Under the pieces are notes generated by a model that was not told where the DNA came from, did not search any database, and worked only from the letters and a program-made list of their open reading frames with translations. Below are positions 7,553 to 15,031 of a stretch of 33,227 bases of DNA, one piece after another. Location: assembly GCA_029933565.1 (NCBI GenBank), contig JAOZNY010000006.1, positions 1 to 33,227 of the forward strand, in the 5' to 3' direction. Position 1 is the first letter of the stretch, and each line of letters begins with the position of its first letter. The position numbers were made by a program, and so were the translations under genes. This stretch comes from Bacteroidales bacterium (GTDB lineage: Bacteria > Bacteroidota > Bacteroidia > Bacteroidales > F082).

Positions 7553-8450
7553 ATGTTATTGGAGTAATTCCAAAATTGGAAAATTGATACTTTATTTTTT
7601 CTATTTCCCCCTTGCTATGAGGTTTGACTTTGAATATTTCTGTGTTGTGATCAATTCTTATTGCTTTTGAGTTTCCCATACTGTGATATGGAAGCAGATG
7701 TGTTGTAGTGTGCCCGTTTTCTTGCAAATAATTACAAAACAGTTCTATATCTTCAATACTGTCGTTTACGCCTGGTATTAAAGGTATTCGAACTTGTACA
7801 TTTTTATAAATATGATTGAGTTTCTCGAAATTACTTAAAATTGTGGTATTAGTAATCCCTGTATATTTTTTATGCATTTGTTTGTCCAGATGCTTAATAT
7901 CAAAATAAATTAAATCGATATATGGAAGTAGGTCAACAATCTTTTCAAAATCAAACTGTCCGGATGTTTCAATATTTATATGGATTTTATTCTTTTTAAG
8001 TGACCTAAGAATACCATTGAGAAACTCAGGATTAATTAATGGCTCACCACCTGAGAATGTTACTCCACCATCAGAATCATCATAAAAATCAACATCCTTA
8101 AGCAACTCTTTCAATATATCTATTTCATTCATTTTTTGCCCTATCATTCTGCGGGCATCTTTTGTACAAATATCAATACAAGCACCACAGGCTGTGCAAG
8201 TTGAATAATCACTAATTTTGGTAATCTTATCTATTGCACTAACAGGGCAAACATCTATACATTTTCTACAATCCTCACAATTTTCCGAGTAAAAAGCAAC
8301 TTCTGCCTTGCCTTTTTGTGATTCCGGATTCTGACACCATTTACACTTTAACGGACAGGCTTTTGTAAACACTACTGTTCTTATTCCAGGTCCATCGTGA
8401 ATGGAAAATCTCTGAATATCAAAAATGTAGGGCGAATTATTTTCTAATAT
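7545..8450 (-). CDS. glycyl radical enzyme activase (radical SAM), non-ATG start
   Basis: This activase uses S-adenosylmethionine and an iron-sulfur cluster to install the glycyl radical on its neighbour. The cluster motif is CPLKCKWC (cysteines 32, 36 and 39 if counted from 8450). Two ferredoxin-like clusters follow (CEDCRKCIDVCP and CTACGACIDICT), as in activases of non-PFL enzymes, then SGGEPL. The first GTG in frame (8372) lies inside the conserved N-terminus. The family segment FDIQRFSIHDGPGIRT is encoded upstream of it, to 8423. Between there and the in-frame stop at 8496-8498 there is no ATG, GTG or TTG. I place the start at ATA 8450, giving MLENNSPY-FDIQ and 301 residues. This is either a rare start codon or a mutated or misread ATG. 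It is followed by the enzyme gene in one operon. Confidence 0.85.
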   Translation of the reverse strand: MLENNSPYIFDIQRFSIHDGPGIRTVVFTKACPLKCKWCQNPESQKGKAEVAFYSENCEDCRKCIDVCPVSAIDKITKISDYSTCTACGACIDICTKDARRMIGQKMNEIDILKELLKDVDFYDDSDGGVTFSGGEPLINPEFLNGILRSLKKNKIHINIETSGQFDFEKIVDLLPYIDLIYFDIKHLDKQMHKKYTGITNTTILSNFEKLNHIYKNVQVRIPLIPGVNDSIEDIELFCNYLQENGHTTTHLLPYHSMGNSKAIRIDHNTEIFKVKPHSKGEIEKIKYQFSNFGITPITYD

Positions 8451-8522
8451 GCTTTGAATATTAACTGTGTTTAAGGCAGGCTTTGTATTAATTAATTACA
8501 AAACTGTCAATTTCTTAAGTCA

Positions 8523-8530
8523 CAAAAGTA
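8523..8530 (-). promoter_or_regulatory. candidate -7 element for the radical-enzyme operon
   Basis: On the minus strand this reads TACTTTTG, matching TAnnTTTG. Transcription would begin near 8516, leaving no ATG in the message before the activase coding region, which supports a non-ATG start. A properly spaced -33 element was not found. Confidence 0.4.
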
Positions 8531-8663
8531 TCAATATTTTCCAAAGTTATTTTTGCCTTCAATATTATTCATACTTTTTAACTGGCGCTAGCCCATTGTC
8601 ATTAAGTAAAAGTATGACGGCCACATTCACAAAATAAAACTTTAATCTTTTTAACAAAAACAC

Positions 8664-8692
8664 TTTGATTATAAAAATAATATATAATTTTG
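8664..8692 (+). promoter_or_regulatory. candidate promoter of the decarboxylase operon
   Basis: TTTG (8664-8667) and TAATTTTG (8685-8692) are separated by 17 bp, matching the Bacteroidota -33/-7 pattern. A leader of about 75 bases would precede the epimerase ATG at 8776. Confidence 0.55.
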
Positions 8693-8775
8693 TGAATTAT
8701 TTAACAGATGGTTTTAAGACTGTAAAATTTTAATAAAATCGAAGCAAAAATTTCAAACCAATAGAACAATTCAAA

Positions 8776-9180
8776 ATGGAATTAACTCATATCGAACACA
8801 TTGGCATTGCAGTAAAAAGCCTTGAGCAGGCAATTCCATATTACGAAAACATACTTGGTCTTAAGTGTTATGCCATCGAAGAGGTGAAAGACCAGAGGGT
8901 AAAAACAGCCTTTTTTAAAATTGGACAAACAAAACTGGAACTTTTGGAAAGCACAAATCCGGAAGGGCCTGTTGGGAAATTCATAGAAAAGAAAGGCGAA
9001 GGAGTTCACCACATTGCATTTGCAACTGATGGTGTTCAGCAAGCCTTAAATGAAGTTGAAGAAAAAGGTATCCGCCTAATCGACAAAGTCCCACGCAAGG
9101 GAGCTGAAGGATTGAATATTGGATTCTTGCACCCAAAATCTACTTTTGGAGTACTTACTGAATTTTGCGAAAAACCATAA
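8776..9180 (+). CDS. mce: methylmalonyl-CoA epimerase
   Basis: This 134-residue VOC-fold enzyme interconverts (R)- and (S)-methylmalonyl-CoA in the cytoplasm. The two beta-alpha-beta-beta-beta repeats are visible. H8 (HIGIAV), H79 (VHHIAF) and E129 (LTEF) sit where the family keeps its metal ligands. The repeat starts with EHIGIAVKSLEQAIPYYENI and ends with the family-typical FGVLTEFCE. It heads an operon with the decarboxylase subunits. It would supply the stereoisomer the decarboxylase needs from the product of methylmalonyl-CoA mutase, which is not in the window. Length and motifs are normal, and confidence is high. Confidence 0.93.
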   Translation: MELTHIEHIGIAVKSLEQAIPYYENILGLKCYAIEEVKDQRVKTAFFKIGQTKLELLESTNPEGPVGKFIEKKGEGVHHIAFATDGVQQALNEVEEKGIRLIDKVPRKGAEGLNIGFLHPKSTFGVLTEFCEKP

Positions 9181-9181
9181 A

Positions 9182-9232
9182 TGTTTTGAGTTCTGTGTTA
9201 GACAAAAAACACAAAACACTGAACTCAAAACA
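9182..9232. promoter_or_regulatory. long intercistronic hairpin between mce and mmdA
   Basis: The 18 bases at 9182-9199 (TGTTTTGAGTTCTGTGTT) pair with 9215-9232 with one mismatch, around a 15-base loop. No T-run follows, so it is not a normal terminator. It sits just after the mce stop and 15 bases before the mmdA ATG. It could stabilise or process the message or tune mmdA translation. Confidence 0.6.
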
Positions 9233-9247
9233 CCAAACATTGAACCA

Positions 9248-10807
9248 ATGACTATTGAAGATAACATTCAAAAACTTCTTAGCAAACGCGAAGAGGCAAA
9301 ACTGGCAGGTGGCGAAAAACGAATTGCTTCACAAAAAGCCAAAGGAAAATTCACGGCCCGCGAACGCATTCATCTTTTGCTCGACGAAGGTAGTTTTGAA
9401 GAATACGATATGTTTGTGACCCACCACTCAAACGAGTTTGGTCTTGAAAAACAAAAATTTCTTACCGACGGAGTTATTACAGGTCACGGAACCATCGATG
9501 GACGGGTGGTATACGTTTACTCACAGGATTTTACAATTCTAGGCGGCTCACTTTCTGAAAGTTATGCCAAAAAGATTTGTAAAATAATGGATCAGGCATT
9601 AAAAGTTGGGGCTCCATTAATTGGTATAAACGACAGTGGTGGTGCACGAATTCAAGAGGGTGTTCAAAGTTTAGCTGGCTATGCCGAAATATTCCAACGC
9701 AATATTATGGCCTCGGGTGTAATCCCTCAGTTATCTGCCATTTTCGGTCCTTGTGCAGGTGGTGCTGTTTACTCTCCTGCCCTCACCGATTTTATCCTAA
9801 TGAGCAAGGAAAATTCCTATATGTTTGTTACCGGTCCAAAGGTTGCCAAAACCGTAACCGGAGAAGATATTTCAATCGAAGATCTGGGTGGTCCCGATGT
9901 TCATGCAAAAAAGTCGGGGGTTTCACACTTTATCAGTGAAGACGAGGAAGAGGGATTTCTGATTTTAAGAAAACTCCTATCGTATCTTCCACAAAATAAT
10001 CTTGAAGACCCAATTGTAACAGAGTGTGATGACCCCGTTGACAGAAAGGAAGATTTACTGAATGAAATTATTCCTGATAAGGCAAGTATTCCCTATGATG
10101 TTAAGGATGTAATTTATGCTATTGTTGACTATTCAGAATTTCTTGAAGTACAAAGACATTATGCTGCTAATATTGTTACCGGTTTTTCGAAATTTAATGG
10201 AATTCCTGTTGGGATAGTTGCCAACCAGCCCAACTTTTTAGCCGGAGTGCTCGACATAAATTCATCGCGTAAAGCTGCACGTTTTGTTCGCTTCTGCGAT
10301 GCTTTTAATATTCCAATTATTACACTTGTTGATGTTCCGGGTTTCCTTCCGGGAAGCGCACAGGAATATGGTGGGATAATTTTGCATGGAGCCAAATTGC
10401 TATTTGCCTATGGAGAAGCAACGGTTCCAAAAATTACTATTACACTTCGTAAATCTTATGGCGGTGCCCACGATGTTATGGGGTCGAAACAATTAAGAGG
10501 CGATATTAATTATGCATGGCCTTCGGCCGAAATTGCAGTTATGGGTCCTGAGGGTGCCATTGAAATTATTGAGGGGAAAAATATAAAAGCAATTGAAAAT
10601 GAAGAAGAAAAACAAAAGTTCATAAAAGAAAAGGAAGAGGCTTACAAAAAGAAATTTGCAAACCCATTTGAGGCTGCCAGTTACGGTTTTATCGATGATG
10701 TTATTGAACCCAGAAATACAAGGTTTAGGATAATCAGAGCATTGAAGGTGTTAGCCACTAAAAAGGATACTAATCCTCCCAAAAAACATTCAAATATACC
10801 TCTATAA
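9248..10807 (+). CDS. mmdA: methylmalonyl-CoA decarboxylase alpha (carboxyltransferase) subunit
   Basis: The 519-residue carboxyltransferase belongs to the acyl-CoA carboxylase beta/MmdA family. It moves the carboxyl group of methylmalonyl-CoA to biotin on the carrier subunit. The first half of the crotonase fold shows DSGGARIQEGVQSLAGYAEIF and FGPCAGGAVYSPALTDF. The second half shows PGFLPGSAQEYGGIILHGAK and YGGAHDVMGSK. The reading frame is open upstream into mce, but the ATG at 9248 (MTIEDNIQKLL) gives the family's usual length, so the longer frame was rejected. The protein family alone cannot separate decarboxylase from propionyl-CoA carboxylase. The downstream membrane subunits and the absence of a biotin carboxylase favour the Na+-pumping decarboxylase. 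Confidence 0.92.
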   Translation: MTIEDNIQKLLSKREEAKLAGGEKRIASQKAKGKFTARERIHLLLDEGSFEEYDMFVTHHSNEFGLEKQKFLTDGVITGHGTIDGRVVYVYSQDFTILGGSLSESYAKKICKIMDQALKVGAPLIGINDSGGARIQEGVQSLAGYAEIFQRNIMASGVIPQLSAIFGPCAGGAVYSPALTDFILMSKENSYMFVTGPKVAKTVTGEDISIEDLGGPDVHAKKSGVSHFISEDEEEGFLILRKLLSYLPQNNLEDPIVTECDDPVDRKEDLLNEIIPDKASIPYDVKDVIYAIVDYSEFLEVQRHYAANIVTGFSKFNGIPVGIVANQPNFLAGVLDINSSRKAARFVRFCDAFNIPIITLVDVPGFLPGSAQEYGGIILHGAKLLFAYGEATVPKITITLRKSYGGAHDVMGSKQLRGDINYAWPSAEIAVMGPEGAIEIIEGKNIKAIENEEEKQKFIKEKEEAYKKKFANPFEAASYGFIDDVIEPRNTRFRIIRALKVLATKKDTNPPKKHSNIPL

Positions 10808-10819
10808 AATCATTTTATT

Positions 10820-11173
10820 ATGACACTGATATTTGATACTCCGGCCTTTCTCGAACAGGGAATAATTATTGCAATTACAGGTTATGTGATAGTTTTTACA
10901 GCCCTGGTAATTTTATATTTTGCTTTTACTGCTGTTTCTAAAATACTTCTCATTAAAACTAAAAGACATCTCGCCAAAAGCGGCAAACTAAAAAACCTAA
11001 AAAACAATGAAATACATATTAGTGGAGAAGTTTCGGCAGCCATAGCAATGGCTGTTTATTTACAAAACTATCTGCACGATGAAGAAAGTGGTATACTAAC
11101 AATAAAGAAAATCTCCAAAACCTATTCGCCATGGAGTTCAAAAATTTACGGACTAAGAAATTCTAACCGATAG
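10820..11173 (+). CDS. mmdD: decarboxylase small membrane subunit (OadG/MmdD-like)
   Basis: The 117-residue protein has one N-terminal membrane helix (about residues 13-40, GIIIAITGYVIVFTALVILY) and a basic cytoplasmic tail. This is the layout of the gamma/delta subunits of sodium-pump decarboxylases, which hold the carboxyltransferase to the membrane complex. An ISGEVSAAIAMAVYLQ helix lies in the second half. It lies 12 bp after mmdA and 2 bp before the carrier gene. The sequence is poorly conserved in this family, so the call depends partly on position. Confidence 0.85.
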   Translation: MTLIFDTPAFLEQGIIIAITGYVIVFTALVILYFAFTAVSKILLIKTKRHLAKSGKLKNLKNNEIHISGEVSAAIAMAVYLQNYLHDEESGILTIKKISKTYSPWSSKIYGLRNSNR

Positions 11174-11175
11174 AC

Positions 11176-11604
11176 ATGCAAAAGTTTAAATTTACCATAC
11201 GTGGAAACGATTACGAGGTTGAAATCAAGAAAATGGAGGACTGCCATGCCAATATTGAAGTTAATGGCACCATTTACAATGTTGAACTTCACAAAGAGCA
11301 AACCATTTCAAAAACACCTATTTTAAGGAGACCAGCTATTAAGCATCCTGAGGGCTCTGACAGAATAAAAAAAGTTAATGAGTCTGTTTTTAAGGTTAAA
11401 GCACCCTTGCCGGGAAATATTTTACAGTTGTTCGTTAAACAAGGTGATGAAATAAAGAAAGGTGATAAACTGCTTCAATATGAAGCCATGAAAATGGAAA
11501 ACAACCTATTATCAGAAAAGGATGGAGTTGTTGCTGAAATTAAAGTAAACCTTGGAGATACAGTACTTCAGGATGATGATTTGATTTATTTGGAACTTAA
11601 ATAA
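11176..11604 (+). CDS. mmdC: biotin carboxyl carrier subunit of the decarboxylase
   Basis: This is a 142-residue biotin carrier. The C-terminal lipoyl/biotinyl domain has the classic EAMKMEN motif, with biotinyl-lysine K106. It is preceded by VKAPLPGNILQLFVKQGDEI and followed by GDTVLQDDDLIYLELK. The N-terminal part (residues 1-70) is the KFTIRGNDYEVEI-type extension common in Bacteroidota carriers. It carries the carboxyl group from MmdA to the membrane subunit MmdB, where decarboxylation drives Na+ export. Attachment of biotin needs a biotin ligase encoded elsewhere. All motifs are intact. Confidence 0.93.
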   Translation: MQKFKFTIRGNDYEVEIKKMEDCHANIEVNGTIYNVELHKEQTISKTPILRRPAIKHPEGSDRIKKVNESVFKVKAPLPGNILQLFVKQGDEIKKGDKLLQYEAMKMENNLLSEKDGVVAEIKVNLGDTVLQDDDLIYLELK

Positions 11605-11608
11605 CGAA

Positions 11609-12931
11609 ATGATGTTTGGGCTAAAAAAGGCATTGACAGTTTTTGGGATAATTGCAACTCTTGCAGTAATGAACATTGTTTTCGTTCAAAACAGTTTTTC
11701 AAAAAACACAACTACTGTAAGCATTGATAAGAACGAAACACAATCAGAAGGGGGTGTTCTTAATGGTATTACAAAATTCTACACATATTCCGGTTTCAGG
11801 AATGCAAACCCTGGAAACTTCTTTATGATCCTTGTGGGTCTTCTTTTTATTTTTCTTGCCATTAAATACGACTACGAACCACTGCTGCTAATTCCCATCG
11901 GGACTGGAATAATTATTGGTAATATCCCGTTTTTTCAAGATGGGGGTGTTAATCTCCAACTTGGAATTTATCAGGAAGGCAGCGTTTTAAATTATCTCTA
12001 TTTTGGGGTTGTAAAAGGCATCTATCCCCCACTGATATTTTTAGGTATTGGTGCAATGACAGATTTCTCCTCTTTGATTTCCAATCCACGATTAATGCTT
12101 CTTGGTGCTGCTGCTCAGGTTGGCATTTTCCTAACTTTTCTTGGTGCTTTATTTTTAGGCTTCAATATGCCTGAGGCAGGTGCCATTGGAATAATTGGAG
12201 GCGCAGATGGCCCTACTGCAATTTTCCTTTCTTCAAAATTGGCAAACGGTTCAATTATTAATGGTATTCAAACCAAGAATTTAATTGGCCCCATCGCTAT
12301 CGCAGCATATTCCTATATGGCATTGGTTCCGGTTATTCAGCCACCAATAATGAGACTGCTAACCAACAATAAAGAAAGAATAATAAGGATGAAACCGCCA
12401 AGAGCGGTTAGCAAACTGGAAAAAATAATTTTTCCAATTGTTGCTATGATACTTACAACTTTTATTTCTCCTGGCGCATTGCCATTGCTTGGAATGTTAT
12501 TTTTTGGCAACCTGTTAAAAGAAAGTGGTGTTACAAAACGCCTTGCCGACACTGCCCGAACTTCACTTATTGATATTGTTACAATACTTTTAGGACTTAC
12601 GGTTGGAGCCTCCACCCAGGCCGATGTATTCTTAACTTCCGAATCAATTTTAATCTTTGTTCTTGGAGCATTGTCATTTGTGGTTGCAACAGCAGGTGGT
12701 GTTATGTTTGCCAAAGTAATGAACCTGTTTTTAAAGGGTGATAGTAAAATAAACCCACTTGTAGGAGCAGCAGGAGTTTCGGCAGTTCCCGACAGTGCCA
12801 GGGTTGTACACACCGAAGGGCTTAAATACGACCCATCAAACTATTTGCTAATGCATGCTATGGCACCAAATGTAGCAGGAGTTATTGGTTCGGCAGTTGC
12901 TGCAGGTATTATGATGAGTTTTTTGATGTAG
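11609..12931 (+). CDS. mmdB: Na+-pumping decarboxylase beta subunit
   Basis: The 440-residue integral membrane protein belongs to the OadB/MmdB/GcdB family, which decarboxylates carboxybiotin and exports Na+. The family signature GIIGGADGPTAIF places D200 at the Na+/proton-coupling aspartate (Asp203 of oxaloacetate decarboxylase). FFGNLLKESGVTKRL and SAVPDSARVVH are further family segments. About ten helices are predicted. The first 60-70 residues, with an N-terminal helix and a polar linker, extend beyond the shortest family members, as often seen in Bacteroidota. Two ATGs (11609, 11612) are equally possible. It lies 4 bp after the carrier gene and is the last gene of the operon. Confidence 0.93.
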   Translation: MMFGLKKALTVFGIIATLAVMNIVFVQNSFSKNTTTVSIDKNETQSEGGVLNGITKFYTYSGFRNANPGNFFMILVGLLFIFLAIKYDYEPLLLIPIGTGIIIGNIPFFQDGGVNLQLGIYQEGSVLNYLYFGVVKGIYPPLIFLGIGAMTDFSSLISNPRLMLLGAAAQVGIFLTFLGALFLGFNMPEAGAIGIIGGADGPTAIFLSSKLANGSIINGIQTKNLIGPIAIAAYSYMALVPVIQPPIMRLLTNNKERIIRMKPPRAVSKLEKIIFPIVAMILTTFISPGALPLLGMLFFGNLLKESGVTKRLADTARTSLIDIVTILLGLTVGASTQADVFLTSESILIFVLGALSFVVATAGGVMFAKVMNLFLKGDSKINPLVGAAGVSAVPDSARVVHTEGLKYDPSNYLLMHAMAPNVAGVIGSAVAAGIMMSFLM

Positions 12932-12951
12932 GAAATTATTTTGTATTTTTG
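12922..12951 (+). promoter_or_regulatory. candidate promoter of the RelBE-like pair
   Basis: TTTG (12922-12925, inside the end of mmdB) and TATTTTTG (12944-12951) are separated by 18 bp. The antitoxin ATG at 12970 follows by 18 bp. The toxin-antitoxin pair therefore probably has its own transcription within the gene run. Confidence 0.5.
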
Positions 12952-12969
12952 TACTTCAATTGAGTTAAC

Positions 12970-13179
12970 ATGAAAGTACTACTTGAAGTAAAAGATAATA
13001 AGGTTGCTTTTTTTTTAGAGATTATTAAAAACTTCTCTTTTGTAAAAGAAGTAAAAACAATATCAGATGCTAAAGCAGATTTAATTCAAGATATTAAAGA
13101 AACTGTTGAAGAACTAAAATTGGTTAGAGATGGCAAATTAATAGCCCGTAATGCCGAAGACTTAACAAATGAGTTATAG
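12970..13179 (+). CDS. RelB-like antitoxin
   Basis: This small acidic protein (69 residues) begins with a short beta strand (MKVLLEVKD) and continues as charged helices (KADLIQDIKETVEELKLVRD). It overlaps a RelE-like toxin gene by 11 bp, which is the main evidence for its role. Similar small proteins precede RelE-family toxins in many Bacteroidota. It would bind and neutralise the toxin; the short N-terminal part could also form a DNA-binding dimer, but no HTH is obvious. The family is divergent, so the name rests on context. Confidence 0.65.
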   Translation: MKVLLEVKDNKVAFFLEIIKNFSFVKEVKTISDAKADLIQDIKETVEELKLVRDGKLIARNAEDLTNEL

Positions 13180-13495
13180 TGTTAAGGTCATACCCAAGTT
13201 TGAAAAAAACTTAAAAAAACTGTCCAGAAGATACCCATCTTTAAAAATGGAGTTTTCTCACCTTGTACAATCATTAAAAGATAATCCAAAACAAGGTAGT
13301 CCTTTAGACCATAATTGTTTCAAAATTAGAATTTCCATTGCTTCAAAAGGCAAAGGCAAATCTGGAGAAGGGCGAATAATCACTAATCTGGTTGTTAGAG
13401 ATAAAACGGTTTATTTACTGAGTATTTATGATAAATCTGATAAAGAAAATTTATCAGACAAGGAACTTTTAGAATTACTAAAAAATGTTCCGTAA
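13169..13495 (+). CDS. RelE/ParE-superfamily toxin
   Basis: The 108-residue basic protein has the RelE-fold order. A first strand and helix pair (YSVKVIPKFEKNLKKLSRRY) is followed by a second helix, then GRIITNLVVRDKTVYLLSIY as the central strands, and a C-terminal LSDKELLELLK helix. RelE-type toxins cleave ribosome-bound mRNA, whereas ParE-type toxins target gyrase; this sequence does not decide between them. It starts inside the antitoxin gene and ends 16 bp before udk. The pair is inserted between the decarboxylase operon and the uridine kinase gene, a usual place for a mobile toxin-antitoxin cassette. Confidence 0.75.
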   Translation: MSYSVKVIPKFEKNLKKLSRRYPSLKMEFSHLVQSLKDNPKQGSPLDHNCFKIRISIASKGKGKSGEGRIITNLVVRDKTVYLLSIYDKSDKENLSDKELLELLKNVP

Positions 13496-13511
13496 ATTAT
13501 AAAATCAAATT

Positions 13512-14120
13512 ATGCTAATTATTGGAATTGCCGGAGGTAGTGGTTCGGGGAAGACCACAGTAGTAAAAAAAATTGTTAGGGCTCTGCATAAAAGTGCCGT
13601 AACGGTTATCCCTCAGGATGCTTATTATTTTGACAATGGCCATCTGACTAAAGAAGAAAAGCTTAAAATAAATTTTGACCACCCAAACTCCATTGAATGG
13701 GATTTATTGAATGAGCATCTCGACGACTTAAAAAAAGGAAAGTCCATTGCCAAGCCCAATTATGATTATGTAAGTTGTGCCAGATTAGAAAATTACGACA
13801 TTATTCAACCTAACAAAGTAATAATTGTTGAGGGGATACTCGTTCTTTCAAATGAAGAACTTCGTAAACGAATGGACATTAAACTTTTCGTTTCAACCGA
13901 TAGTGACGACCGGCTTATGAGGATAATAAAACGCGATACTTTATCGCGAGGAAGATCGCTGGACGCTGTTCTTACTCACTACAGTAAGTATGTACAACCC
14001 ATGCACCAACAATTTATTGAACCCGCAAAATTATTTGCCGATGTTATTATTCCACAAGGTGGTGAAAACAAAGTAGCCATTGAAATGGTTGTTTCCAGAA
14101 TAAAAATGTATCTCCCTTAA
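13512..14120 (+). CDS. udk: uridine kinase
   Basis: The 202-residue P-loop enzyme phosphorylates uridine and cytidine to their monophosphates for pyrimidine salvage. The nucleotide-binding loop GGSGSGKTT is at residues 8-16. IPQDAYYFD, NFDHPNSIEWDLL and IVEGILVL follow in family order, and RDTLSRGRSLDAVLTHY is the typical lid region. Length is normal. Its TAA overlaps the ATG of the next small gene by one base, so the two are coupled. Confidence 0.93.
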   Translation: MLIIGIAGGSGSGKTTVVKKIVRALHKSAVTVIPQDAYYFDNGHLTKEEKLKINFDHPNSIEWDLLNEHLDDLKKGKSIAKPNYDYVSCARLENYDIIQPNKVIIVEGILVLSNEELRKRMDIKLFVSTDSDDRLMRIIKRDTLSRGRSLDAVLTHYSKYVQPMHQQFIEPAKLFADVIIPQGGENKVAIEMVVSRIKMYLP

Positions 14121-14317
14121 TGAGCCTAAACAATAACATAAAAAATCCATGTATTCAAGTTTGCACTAAAGATGAAAATGGTATTTGTTTGAGTTGTTAC
14201 CGTAGCAAGGAAGAAATTAGAGGTTGGTACAAATGTGACGATACGCAAAAACAATTCATTCTAAAAAAGGCTAATAAACGTAGAGCAGAATTTGATAAAA
14301 ACCAGTTTTACATTTAG
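14120..14317 (+). CDS. DUF1289-type small cysteine protein
   Basis: The 65-residue protein has the DUF1289 pattern: NPCIQVC, a short gap, then GICLSCYRSKEEIRGW. That gives four cysteines spaced as a possible metal site. It is translationally coupled to udk through a one-base overlap of stop and start. Function in the family is not established, and metal binding is inferred from the cysteine spacing. A MITE-like element lies 15 bp downstream. Confidence 0.8.
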   Translation: MSLNNNIKNPCIQVCTKDENGICLSCYRSKEEIRGWYKCDDTQKQFILKKANKRRAEFDKNQFYI

Positions 14318-14332
14318 AAACCTACAAGTATT

Positions 14333-14442
14333 TGTCATCCTGAGCCAAAGCGACCACGTGCGCTATAGCTTTAGCGGCGGCACAAGAATCTCTAATACAG
14401 TGAATAAAATGAAACAGATTCTTCACTGCATTCAGAATGACA
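14333..14442. repeat. MITE-like element with terminal inverted repeats
   Basis: The element begins TGTCATCCTGA and ends TCAGAATGACA. These ends are inverted copies with one mismatch in 11. Inside are AAGAATCT and CAGATTCTTC, which also pair, so the whole 110 bp can fold into a long hairpin. The motif pair TGTCATnCTGA...TCAGAATGACA is familiar from many Bacteroidota intergenic regions. Apparent reading frames here are by-products of the repeat. Confidence 0.75.
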
Positions 14443-14491
14443 GACCTCTCTTTATTTTGAACAGCCTTTTTGAAACTGCTAGCATTATTCT

Positions 14492-14833
14492 TTACTTCAC
14501 ACTTTCGTCTCTTTCCTTTTTTTCAAGAAAATGACCAATTACAAGTGCTATTCCACCAAATAGAAATATCATCGAAAAATATGCTGGATTTTCCGGTAAT
14601 AATTCCATGCTGTTAAGAACTCCTCCCAACAGCAAGCCAAGTGCGGCTCCAATAAATAATAGTCCTATTTTTAAGGCAGAAAAACCCTGTGGTTTGTTTG
14701 GGCTTAAAAATATTGAGGCATCAACACCTTTTTCAAGTAATTTAAACCTTTCGCTTCTTCTAATCATTAAAAAGATTACTGAATAACTAAATCCAAAAAT
14801 AATTGCGGTAATAAAAATTGGTTCTAATTCCAT
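14492..14833 (-). CDS. small membrane protein, DUF6249-like
   Basis: The 113-residue protein has three predicted helices: residues 6-23, a glycine-rich one near 54-73 (IGLLFIGAALGLLLGG), and one near 83-102. Between helices 1 and 2 is a charged stretch with RRSERFKLLEKG. It resembles the DUF6249 proteins of Bacteroidota, which often accompany an ECF sigma factor gene. No sigma factor is seen here. It is transcribed towards the MITE-like element. Function is unknown. Confidence 0.65.
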   Translation of the reverse strand: MELEPIFITAIIFGFSYSVIFLMIRRSERFKLLEKGVDASIFLSPNKPQGFSALKIGLLFIGAALGLLLGGVLNSMELLPENPAYFSMIFLFGGIALVIGHFLEKKERDESVK

Positions 14834-14917
14834 TGTTTTATAATTTAATTATGATTTATACGTTTTGCTTTTTTGACGCCATACTTGTTTTAAGGTTACA
14901 TAATTTCAGTTTTTTCA

Positions 14918-14925
14918 TATATTTG
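14918..14925 (+). promoter_or_regulatory. candidate -7 element for the tryptophanase leader
   Basis: TATATTTG matches TAnnTTTG. Transcription would start near 14932, only about 18 bases before the leader ORF. No good -33 element is seen at the right distance, which would fit an activator-dependent promoter. Confidence 0.45.
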
Positions 14926-14949
14926 TGCCACATTAACGGGAGAGTTTTC

Positions 14950-15021
14950 ATGAGTAACATTCTTCAAATAACCAAAAAAAGTACTTTTCGCAGCATTAAA
15001 AAACGCGATAGTTTTGCATAG
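14950..15021 (+). CDS. leader peptide ORF upstream of tryptophanase
   Basis: This is a 23-codon ORF (begins MSNILQITKK, ends KKRDSFA, stop TAG). A strong Shine-Dalgarno-like GGGAGAG (14938-14944) lies 5 bases before its ATG, which is rare in this window. It lies between a promoter element and an intrinsic terminator, ahead of tryptophanase, the same order as a tnaC-type attenuator. Unlike E. coli TnaC it contains no tryptophan or proline, so tryptophan sensing by a stalled Trp codon is not supported. The peptide is Lys/Arg-rich. It may be regulatory or a non-functional short frame. Confidence 0.45.
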   Translation: MSNILQITKKSTFRSIKKRDSFA

Positions 15022-15031
15022 TACTTCCTAA

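Larger units (their letters stand above)
8451..8775. other. divergent intergenic region, two promoters
   Basis: This is the gap between the minus-strand radical-enzyme operon and the plus-strand decarboxylase operon. It holds a candidate promoter for each side. An ORF fragment of about 14 codons upstream of the activase is open but has no start codon. No operator palindrome or riboswitch was recognised. Confidence 0.5.

Noticed and set aside
9119..9247. Upstream extension of the mmdA frame
   Set aside because: It runs through the end of mce and the intercistronic hairpin; the ATG at 9248 gives the family's normal start and length.
9248..12931. Propionyl-CoA carboxylase operon
   Set aside because: There is no biotin carboxylase gene, while OadG-like and OadB-like membrane subunits are present, so a Na+-pumping decarboxylase fits better.
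14292..14534. 80-residue plus-strand ORF
   Set aside because: It is made mostly of the MITE-like element and overlaps two better-supported genes.
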